Source of the DNA: Asaia bogorensis
GTDB lineage: Bacteria; Pseudomonadota; Alphaproteobacteria; Acetobacterales; Acetobacteraceae
NCBI GenBank assembly: GCA_945869965.1
Contig: CAMBRC010000021.1
Coordinates: forward strand, 1 to 52,502
Direction of reading: 5' to 3'
DNA: 52,502 nt
Below, piece after piece: positions 46,540-52,502 of this stretch. Numbering within the stretch: the stretch's first letter is position 1; each line of letters starts with the position of its first letter. The translations under genes and the position numbers were made by a program. The notes under the pieces were generated by a model. It was not told where the DNA came from. It saw nothing but the letters and a program-made list of their open reading frames with translations, and searched no databases.

Positions 46540-48393
46540 ATGACGGCTGGCCGCGCGCTGCAAATCGAGCCGGAGGACCGGCGGGCGCCGCAGGAACCGG
46601 AGCGTCCGCCCCCCCGCAGGAAGCGCCGCGGCGGCTGGAAGCTGTTCGTGCTGCGCTGGTCGATCGTGCTGGCGATCTGGGCCGCCCTGCTGGCTGGCCT
46701 CGTGCTGCTGGTCTTCGCCTGGGACCTGCCGCGGCCCTATTCGGCGCTGGATGCCGCCCGCCGCCCCAGCATCACCCTGCAGGATTCGACGGGCGCCATC
46801 GTCACCACCTATGGCGATCTCGTCGGCGAACCGTTGCGCCTGGGCGACATGCCGCGCTATCTCCCGGCCGCCGCCGTCGCGGTCGAGGACCGGCGCTTCT
46901 ACAGCCATGCCGGGCTCGATGTGATCGGCATCGCGCGCGCCATCTGGGTCAATCTCCAGGCCGGCCAGCTGGTCCAGGGCGGCTCCACCATCACCCAGCA
47001 GGTCGCCAAGAACCTGTTCCTGACCAACGCCCGCACCTTCCGCCGCAAGGTCCAGGAAGTGCTGCTGACCCTGTGGCTGGAACGCGAGTTCACCAAGCAG
47101 GAAATTCTCGAAATCTGGCTGAACCGGGTCTACCTGGGCTCCGGCGCCTTCGGCGTCGATGCGGCGGCAAAGATCTACTTCGGCGTCTCCGCCCGCAACG
47201 TGAACCTCTGGCAAGCCGCCGTCCTCGCCGGCCTGCCGCGCGCGCCCTCGCGCATCAATCCGCGCGTCAACCCGCAAGCGGCCACGGCGCGCGGCCGCGA
47301 AGTCCTGACCGCCATGGCCGAAACCGGTGCGATCGGGCCCGAACTCGCCGGCGTCGCCGCCAGCCAGATCGCCTTTCCGCCGCGCGCCTCCCGCGCCGCC
47401 GGCTGGTTCAGTGACTGGGTGGTGGAGCAGGCCGAAACCCTGCTGCCGGATGGCGCCGACGCCGTGGTCCGCACCACACTCGACCCCCGCATCCAGGCCA
47501 TTGTCGAAGCCCGGCTGAAAACCCTGCTCGACGGCCCCGGCGCCGAGGCCAACGCAACCCAGGGCGCCGTGGTCGTGCTGGACCCCCAGACCGGCCAGGT
47601 CCGCGCCCTGGTCGGCGGCCGCGACTACCGCACCGGCCCGTTCAATCGCGCCGTGGTCGCCCGCCGCCAGCCCGGCTCGGCCTTCAAGCCCTTCGTCTGG
47701 CTCGCCGCCCTCGAAAGCGGCGTCCGGCCGGACGACACCGTGCTCGACGCCCCGATCCGCCGCGGCACCTGGTCCCCCGCCAACTTCGACGGCAAATTCC
47801 GCGGCGAGATTTCGGTCGAGGAAGCCCTCGCCCAGTCCGTCAACACCGCCGCCGTCCGCCTGCTGGTCCAGGCCGGCGGCCCCCGCCCGGTGGCCCGCGC
47901 CGCCGCCCGCCTCGGCATCGCCGACCCCCTGCCCAACAACGAATCGCTCGCCCTGGGCACCGCCGAAGTCGGCCTCCTGGAAATGACCGCCGCCTATGCC
48001 AGCTTCTTCAACGGCGGCCGGCGCATCACCCCCACCGGCATCGAATCCGTCCAGGCCGAACGCCGCACCATCGCCATCACCCGCACCGCCCCCGCCCCCG
48101 TCATCGACCCCGACCACGCCGCCATGATGGCCCGCATGCTGACCGCCGTCGTCGCCCGCGGCAGCGGCCGCCCCGCCGCCCTCCCCGGCCGCCTCGTCGC
48201 CGGCAAGACCGGCACCACCCAGGATTACCGCGACGCCTGGTTCATCGGCTGGATCGACACCAACCGCGCGGGCGGCCGCATGATCGGCATCTGGCTCGGC
48301 AACGACGACAACCGCCCGATGGACCGCGTCACCGGCGGCAGCCTTCCCGCCCGCCTCTTCGCTGACATCGCGCGCGATATTGGCGGGAATTGA
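46540..48393 (+). CDS. Class A penicillin-binding protein (PBP1-type)
   Basis: A 617-residue bifunctional peptidoglycan synthase. A basic N-terminus and one membrane helix (SIVLAIWAALLAGLVLLVFAW) lead to a GT51 glycosyltransferase domain with catalytic E115 in VEDRRFYSHAG and QGGSTITQQVAKN. The transpeptidase has S380-A-F-K383, S433-V-N435 and K556-T-G-T559. All motifs are intact. It resembles the shorter PBP1A/PBP2D-like group. It polymerises and cross-links murein in the periplasm. Confidence 0.93.
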   Translation: MTAGRALQIEPEDRRAPQEPERPPPRRKRRGGWKLFVLRWSIVLAIWAALLAGLVLLVFAWDLPRPYSALDAARRPSITLQDSTGAIVTTYGDLVGEPLRLGDMPRYLPAAAVAVEDRRFYSHAGLDVIGIARAIWVNLQAGQLVQGGSTITQQVAKNLFLTNARTFRRKVQEVLLTLWLEREFTKQEILEIWLNRVYLGSGAFGVDAAAKIYFGVSARNVNLWQAAVLAGLPRAPSRINPRVNPQAATARGREVLTAMAETGAIGPELAGVAASQIAFPPRASRAAGWFSDWVVEQAETLLPDGADAVVRTTLDPRIQAIVEARLKTLLDGPGAEANATQGAVVVLDPQTGQVRALVGGRDYRTGPFNRAVVARRQPGSAFKPFVWLAALESGVRPDDTVLDAPIRRGTWSPANFDGKFRGEISVEEALAQSVNTAAVRLLVQAGGPRPVARAAARLGIADPLPNNESLALGTAEVGLLEMTAAYASFFNGGRRITPTGIESVQAERRTIAITRTAPAPVIDPDHAAMMARMLTAVVARGSGRPAALPGRLVAGKTGTTQDYRDAWFIGWIDTNRAGGRMIGIWLGNDDNRPMDRVTGGSLPARLFADIARDIGGN

Positions 48394-48411
48394 AGTTTTC
48401 CAAAGAAGAAC

Positions 48412-48597
48412 GAAGGCAAGGTCGAATCTTCTTTTTGTGAACAAAAAGAAGCAAAAAAACTTTATTCATTGAGACGTGGCCATCTTCCCGCACAGCGGGC
48501 AAGCTGCATAGTCCTCCGCCCCACCAACCCGCATTTCAACGTCCAAGCCAAACGGACAAAGTTTTTTGCTTCTTTTTGTTCACAAAAAGAAGACTCC
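48412..48597. repeat. AT-rich paired hairpin repeat (locus 7)
   Basis: Stems 48428-48451 and 48569-48592 (CTTCTTTTTG with CAAAAAGAAG) lie in mirror orientation around about 115 bases of spacer. It follows the PBP stop and precedes the Zur site. It is the longest spacer of the seven. Confidence 0.8.
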
Positions 48598-48641
48598 ACT
48601 TCCCTCCACCCCACCCCCGTTGCGTCCCACCGCAATAGGTG

Positions 48642-48658
48642 ATGTTATACTATAACAT
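48642..48658. promoter_or_regulatory. Zur operator (zinc uptake regulator box)
   Basis: ATGTTATACTATAACAT is a perfect 17-base palindrome centred on C48650, matching the proteobacterial Zur consensus TGTTATANTATAACA. It ends 18 bases before the ATG of the outer-membrane protein and contains TATACT/TATAAC, so the repressor would cover the -10 region. Under zinc-replete conditions both downstream genes should be off. Confidence 0.85.
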
Positions 48659-48676
48659 TCACCAAAGAGACCTCCG

Positions 48677-49591
48677 ATGCTCCTCCGCGCCACCCTCCTC
48701 GCCGTCCTTCTCCTCCCCCTCCCCGCCGCCGCCCAGGTCTTCGACCAGGGCCGCGTCCAGACCCGCGACTTCAAAAGCCCCGACATGGCCGCCCAGGCCG
48801 GCCACGGCATCGAAAGCGAGAACCTCTTCGGCCTCACCCTCGGCTCCGACATCGACGGCCCCGGCAGCCGCGCCGCTGCGCTGGAAATCAACGCCCGCAT
48901 CGGCGCCCGCGCCGGCCGATACGCCGCCACCGGCCTCAAGCTCGAATTCGCCTATGGCGCCACCGACAAACTCTCCATCGCCGGCAGCGTCCTCGCTGGC
49001 TGGCGCAACAGCCGCAACGTCCCCGGCCAATCCGACCTCAACACCTTCGCCTTCGACGGTATCGGCGGCGAACTCCGCTGGCGCTTCCTCGAACGCGGCC
49101 CCTCCCCTGTTGGCGTCACCCTGCACATCGAGCCCTCCGTGCGCGTCACCGACGAACGTACCGGCGAACGCGGCCTCGGCTTCGCCTTCGAAAACCGCCT
49201 CATCGCCGACACCGCGCTGGTCCCCGACAAGCTCTTCGCCGCCGTTAACCTGATCTACGATATCGAATCCTTCCGCCCCAAAGGCGGCCCGCTCGAACGC
49301 GCCTCCACCGCCGGCATCTCCACCGCCATGACCTACCAGATCCGGCCGGGCCTCTTCCTTGGCGCCGACATCCGCTACCTGCGCGCCTACGAAGGCCTCA
49401 CGCTGGAGAAATTCCGCGGCTGGGCCGTCTTCGCCGGTCCCACCCTGTTCTGGCACGCCACCGACAACGTCTGGCTCTCCGCCACCTACGCTTTCCAGAT
49501 CGCCGGCCGCGAACGCGGCTCCACCGAGACCTACGACCTCGGCAACTTCCCCCGCCAAATGCTGAAATTCAAGATCGGCGTGGAGTTCTGA
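48677..49591 (+). CDS. Zur-controlled outer-membrane beta-barrel protein
   Basis: A 304-residue protein with a signal peptide (LLRATLLAVLLLPLPAAAQ), alternating amphipathic strands throughout the mature part (for example AATGLKLEFAYGATDKLSIAGSVLAGW, GVTLHIEPSVRV, NVWLSATYAFQIAG) and a terminal Phe (KFKIGVEF), the signature of barrels recognised by BamA. No TonB box is apparent. A Zur box lies 18 bases upstream, and the zinc-binding protein gene follows by 2 bases. It may pass zinc or a zincophore across the outer membrane. No named family is recognised. Confidence 0.78.
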   Translation: MLLRATLLAVLLLPLPAAAQVFDQGRVQTRDFKSPDMAAQAGHGIESENLFGLTLGSDIDGPGSRAAALEINARIGARAGRYAATGLKLEFAYGATDKLSIAGSVLAGWRNSRNVPGQSDLNTFAFDGIGGELRWRFLERGPSPVGVTLHIEPSVRVTDERTGERGLGFAFENRLIADTALVPDKLFAAVNLIYDIESFRPKGGPLERASTAGISTAMTYQIRPGLFLGADIRYLRAYEGLTLEKFRGWAVFAGPTLFWHATDNVWLSATYAFQIAGRERGSTETYDLGNFPRQMLKFKIGVEF

Positions 49592-49593
49592 CC

Positions 49594-50499
49594 ATGCGCC
49601 TGACCCGCCGCGCCGCCCTCAGCCTCCTCCTCGCCACGCCAGCAGTTGCCCAACCCGCCCCCAAGCGCGTCGTCGCCAGTTTCTCCATCCTGGCTGACAT
49701 GATCCAACGCGTCGGCGAGACTCGGGTAACCGTCAAATCCCTCGCCGGCCCGGACCAGGACCTGCACAGCTACGAACCCCGCCCCTCGGACATCCAGGCC
49801 GTCGCCCAGGCCGATATCATGGCCATCAACGGCCTCGGCCTCGAAGGCTGGGCCACCCGCATCGCCGCCGGCTTCAAGGGCACCGCCATCGTCGCCACCA
49901 AAGACGTCCCCGCCCTCAAAACCGCCCACAAGCACGGCCCCGGCCAATCTGGCGCCCACAACCACGGCACCTACGACCCCCACGCCTGGCAAGACGTCGC
50001 CAACGCCCGCCGATACGTCACCAATATCCGCGCCGGCCTCATCGCCGCCGACCCCGCGAACATCGCCGCCTACACCCAGGCCGCCGCCCGCTACACCGCC
50101 GAACTCGACACCCTGGACGCCGAAATCCGCGCCCTCCTCGCCCCCATCCCGCGCGCCCGCCGCCGCGCCGTCACCTCCCACGAAGCCTTCGCCTATTTCG
50201 CCGACGCCTACGAAATCGACATGCTCGCCATCTCCGGCACCTGGCGCGACAGCGAACCCTCCGCCCGCGAACTCGCAGCCCTGGCCGCCCAGATCAAACG
50301 CCAAAACATCCGCGCCCTCTTCCTCGAAAACACCAGCCCCCCCGCCAGCCTCCGCGCCCTGGCCAACGAAACCAAAACAACCATCGGCGGAAACCTCTAC
50401 GCCGATGCCCTCTCCGCCCCCACCGGCCCAGCCTCTACCTACATCGCCATGATGCGCCACAACGCCCGCACCATCGCGACTGCGTTGGCGGCAGGGTAG
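49594..50499 (+). CDS. znuA: Zinc ABC transporter substrate-binding protein, ZnuA/AztC-like
   Basis: A 301-residue cluster A-I binding protein with a signal peptide (LTRRAALSLLLATPAVAQ). The metal ligands are H58 in DLHSYEP, H130 in DPHAW, H196 in SHEAF and D271 in GGNLYADAL. A His-rich loop HKHGPGQSGAHNHG (112-125) lies before the second ligand, as in zinc-specific members. It starts 2 bases after the barrel gene, in the same Zur-controlled unit. The ABC permease and ATPase (znuBC) do not follow, so they must be elsewhere, or the protein works as a zinc carrier. Confidence 0.9.
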   Translation: MRLTRRAALSLLLATPAVAQPAPKRVVASFSILADMIQRVGETRVTVKSLAGPDQDLHSYEPRPSDIQAVAQADIMAINGLGLEGWATRIAAGFKGTAIVATKDVPALKTAHKHGPGQSGAHNHGTYDPHAWQDVANARRYVTNIRAGLIAADPANIAAYTQAAARYTAELDTLDAEIRALLAPIPRARRRAVTSHEAFAYFADAYEIDMLAISGTWRDSEPSARELAALAAQIKRQNIRALFLENTSPPASLRALANETKTTIGGNLYADALSAPTGPASTYIAMMRHNARTIATALAAG

Positions 50500-50872
50500 G
50501 CAAGAAAGGCCAGGGCTGTGCTCTGCACCCGCCAGGGGTGTTCAGACCTGAGACATACCTGACGTAGGTTCGGAGACATGGTTGACGCTTTTGGGCTTAT
50601 CGGTGCGGAGCGCATTGGATGCCCTGGAAGTCGATGTCGATCATGCAGAATCGCCGTGAGTTTATTGGTTTGGCGTTGCTGCATGATGTGAGCGTGGCCG
50701 CGCTGTGGCGCGGCTTGGCGCGGCATTCATCCTGCGCCGGCGAAAAGCTGAACTTGATGGTTATCCCTGGTCGCCGCCGTTGTGGCGGAGCATCCGCCCG
50801 GCAGAAATCCCGCGGTTGCCGTTGCCGCGCCCAACCGGCACTGTGCCGCAGATCGCCAAGGAGGAACGCCCT
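50500..50872. other. Gene-free region with a possible IS remnant
   Basis: No credible gene is seen. Around 50535-50600 the text GAGACATACCTGACGTAGG and TTCGGAGACATGGTTGACG resembles the end-associated sequence of insertion sequences of the IS481/IS3 integrase type, with no transposase left. This was judged from memory of such ends, not by search. The rest up to the ribosome-binding site (AAGGAGGA at about 50858) has no recognised element. Confidence 0.3.
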
Positions 50873-51742
50873 ATGAAGATCGGCATCTTTTCAACCTTCA
50901 TGTCACCCATCGCCACCCCGGCCATGATCCGCGACTTCGGCCAGCGGGCGGAAGGCATGGGCCTCGATTCCCTCTGGATGGGCGAACACGTCGTCCTGTT
51001 CGATCGCAACACCTTCCCCTATCCCAGCAGCAAGGACGGCCGCATCCCGGTGCCCGAGGGCGGCGGCATGCTGGACGTCGTTGCCAGTTTCGGCTTCCTC
51101 GCGGCGGCCACGAAGACCATCCGCCTCGGCACCGGCGTCGCCCTGGTCCCCCAGCGCAACCCGATCTACACCGCCAAGGAAATCGCCACCCTCGATTGGC
51201 TCAGCGACGGGCGCATCGATTTTGGCATCGGCGTCGGCTGGAACAAAGAGGAGGTCGAGGCCTGCGGCTATGGCTGGGAGGATCGCGGTCCCCGCTGCGA
51301 CGAGTTCCTGGAAGTGATGCAACGGCTATGGACCGAGCCGGTGGTGGACTTCCACGGCAAATGGGTCAATTTCGAAACCGCCCGCCTCGACCCCAAGCCG
51401 ATCCAGAAGCCGCACGTGCCGATCATCGTCGGCGGCCACACCCCGCCCGCCATGCGCCGCACCGTCCGCTTCGGCGCCGGCTGGTACGGCTTCTCGCTCA
51501 CCCCCGAGGCCACGCAACTTGCGGTGGCCAAGCTCGACGCCGCCTTCGCCAAGGCCGGCAAACCACGTCCGCCGGGCTTCGAGATCATCATCACCCCGCC
51601 GATGGGCATGCCCGTGGACGCGATGCGCGCCTACGCCGATCTCGGTGTGGACCGCCTCGTGGTCAATCTCGGCAGCCAGCGTGCTGATCGTATCGACGCC
51701 CGGCTGGCCGAGATCACCCCACTGGTGAAGGCCTTCGCCTAG
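50873..51742 (+). CDS. Luciferase-like monooxygenase (LLM class, F420/FMN type)
   Basis: A 289-residue TIM-barrel oxidoreductase. KIGIFSTFMSPIATPAMIRDFGQRAEGMGLDSLWMGEHVVLF is the LLM N-terminus, IRLGTGVALVPQRNPIYTAKEIATLDWLSDGR carries cofactor contacts, and GIGVGWNKEEVEACG and PIIVGGHTPPAMRRTVRFGAGWYGF complete the family. Annotated members are often called F420-dependent, but FMN is equally possible in this group. ATG 50873 follows AAGGAGGA. It is convergent with the adenylate-forming gene, overlapping by 4 bases. Confidence 0.88.
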   Translation: MKIGIFSTFMSPIATPAMIRDFGQRAEGMGLDSLWMGEHVVLFDRNTFPYPSSKDGRIPVPEGGGMLDVVASFGFLAAATKTIRLGTGVALVPQRNPIYTAKEIATLDWLSDGRIDFGIGVGWNKEEVEACGYGWEDRGPRCDEFLEVMQRLWTEPVVDFHGKWVNFETARLDPKPIQKPHVPIIVGGHTPPAMRRTVRFGAGWYGFSLTPEATQLAVAKLDAAFAKAGKPRPPGFEIIITPPMGMPVDAMRAYADLGVDRLVVNLGSQRADRIDARLAEITPLVKAFA

Positions 51743-52502
51743 CCGGCCAGCGCCCGTAGGGCCTGGCCATCATGCTTACCGCTGGGCAACAGCGGCAGCG
51801 TATCCAGCCGGGTAATCCGCCGCGGCCGCATCGCCGGCGGCAGGTTGGCGCGCAGCCGGGCTTGGAGCCGGGCCAGCAACGTGTCGTCCTCGGGGGCGGC
51901 GACAAATCCATGCAGCGTGCCGTCCACGGCCTGGATCACCGCGGCATCGCGCAGGCCGGGCTCGGCGCGCAGCACCGCCTCGATCTCGGCCAGTTCGACC
52001 CGCACGCCGTTGACCTTCACCTGCCGATCCGCGCGCCCGGCGAAATGCAAGATGCCATCGTCGTCGAAGCGCAACAGGTCGCCGGTCGTGAACACCCGCA
52101 TCCCCGGCATGTTGGGATCCCGCTGCATCCGCCCGGGCACCAGCCGGCCCGCCTGCCATTCGCCGAGCGCGATGTGCCGGCCGCGCAGGACCATCTGGCC
52201 CGCCGCGCCATCGGGCACCGGATCGCCATCGGCGTCCAGCAACGCATACTCCGCCCCGGCAACCATCCGCCCGACCCCCACCGGCCGCGGCTCCGCCGGC
52301 AGGTCGGGCGGCACGCGCCATTCGCTGATCATAAGCGCCTCGGTCGATGCATAGGCATGACCGATCTCGCAGTGCACCGGCAACCGTCCGCGCCAGTCGG
52401 CCACGTCATCCGCCGTGACCCCAACACCGCCAAACCGCAACAGCCGCACGGTGGCCAGCGCCGCCGGCAGCAGATCCAGGCCCCGCATCGCCCGCAGCAG
52501 CG
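51739..52502 (-). CDS. Adenylate-forming (AMP-binding) enzyme, C-terminal part, cut by window edge
   Basis: At least 250 residues at the 3' end of an AMP-dependent synthetase/ligase or NRPS adenylation domain. FTTGDLLRFDDDGILHFAGRADRQVKVNGVRVELAEIEAVL covers core motifs A7-A8, and LPLLPSGKHD holds the A10 lysine. HAYASTEALMISEW resembles A5. The N-terminal core with the P-loop lies beyond the window edge. No carrier-protein domain follows before the stop. Acyl-CoA ligase and free-standing adenylation domain are both possible. Confidence 0.85.
   Translation of the reverse strand, partial: LLRAMRGLDLLPAALATVRLLRFGGVGVTADDVADWRGRLPVHCEIGHAYASTEALMISEWRVPPDLPAEPRPVGVGRMVAGAEYALLDADGDPVPDGAAGQMVLRGRHIALGEWQAGRLVPGRMQRDPNMPGMRVFTTGDLLRFDDDGILHFAGRADRQVKVNGVRVELAEIEAVLRAEPGLRDAAVIQAVDGTLHGFVAAPEDDTLLARLQARLRANLPPAMRPRRITRLDTLPLLPSGKHDGQALRALAG

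Noticed and set aside
46459-48444. Minus-strand ORF of 661 codons opposite the penicillin-binding protein
   Set aside because: The plus strand has all GT51 and transpeptidase motifs in frame. The minus translation is G/A/D-rich noise.
11321-48597. The AT-rich hairpins as ordinary rho-independent terminators
   Set aside because: Stems are A/T-rich and the T-run lies on the wrong side of the stem for one strand. Pairing in mirror orientation and shared flanking words fit a repeat family better, though a 3'-end role is not excluded.
1-52502. CRISPR array, tRNA or rRNA genes
   Set aside because: I saw no regularly spaced direct repeats and no cloverleaf or rRNA-like sequence. The inverted and hairpin repeats are too irregular in spacing for CRISPR.

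Overview
This is a high-GC (by eye well above 60 %) bacterial chromosome segment, most likely from an alphaproteobacterium of the Acetobacteraceae (Roseomonas/Acidiphilium/Rhodopila-like). The assignment is an inference from gene content (PhaR-regulated PHA cluster, OpgH, patatin, oxalate:formate-type carrier with its small partner, several MFS carriers), from base composition, and from two kinds of dispersed intergenic repeat. No rRNA, tRNA or CRISPR array was seen.

Layout. 0.1-3.5 kb is an accessory patch: a clearly lower-GC, N-terminally truncated ATPase translationally coupled to a TOPRIM-like partner, an orphan ParD antitoxin, an AbrB-Doc toxin-antitoxin pair, and copy A of a proline-rich orphan gene. 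3.6-13 kb holds a family-5 solute-binding protein and an MFS carrier, a probable arsenical-resistance operon (Cys-paired PadR regulator, Cys-tailed ArsO-like monooxygenase, MFS carrier), another MFS carrier, a tandem GNAT and a hydratase. 13-18 kb is a minus-strand ureohydrolase / heme N-demethylase / amidohydrolase operon plus a patatin. 18-22 kb has an OFA carrier with a 32-residue partner, then gluconokinase, ribose-5-phosphate isomerase and 6-phosphogluconate dehydrogenase. 22-27 kb is the polyhydroxyalkanoate region (phaR operon one way; accessory protein, phaC and phaA the other). Copy B of the orphan gene lies at 26.8-27.5 kb, inverted relative to copy A.

28.1-29.9 kb is a second low-GC defence-type locus: an OLD-family ATPase-TOPRIM nuclease whose reading frame breaks exactly at a T-TTT-TTG heptamer just before the TOPRIM Glu-Gly. 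30-38 kb contains a methyltransferase, OpgH, a glycosyltransferase plus a half-size paralogue, a CobW GTPase with a WD40 protein, an aldo/keto reductase and a TonB-like protein. 38-43 kb contains a transglutaminase, gamma-glutamyltransferase, a nitrile hydratase-type enzyme with a split beta subunit (the thiocyanate hydrolase arrangement) and an SH3 protein. 43-48 kb has DsrE, MoeB/ThiF, QueC, a 2-hydroxyacid dehydrogenase and a class A penicillin-binding protein. 48.6-50.5 kb is a zinc-acquisition unit: an almost ideal Zur operator, an outer-membrane beta-barrel and a ZnuA-like protein. The window ends with a luciferase-like oxidoreductase and the C-terminal part of an adenylate-forming enzyme.

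The most notable points are the possible programmed or phase-variable frameshift in the OLD nuclease, the multicopy orphan gene with a conserved leaderless-looking 5' box, the Cys-pair arsenical operon, the split nitrile hydratase/thiocyanate hydrolase-like enzyme, the ureohydrolase/N-demethylase operon, the Zur-controlled outer-membrane protein, and an AT-rich hairpin repeat family that sits repeatedly at gene 3' ends.
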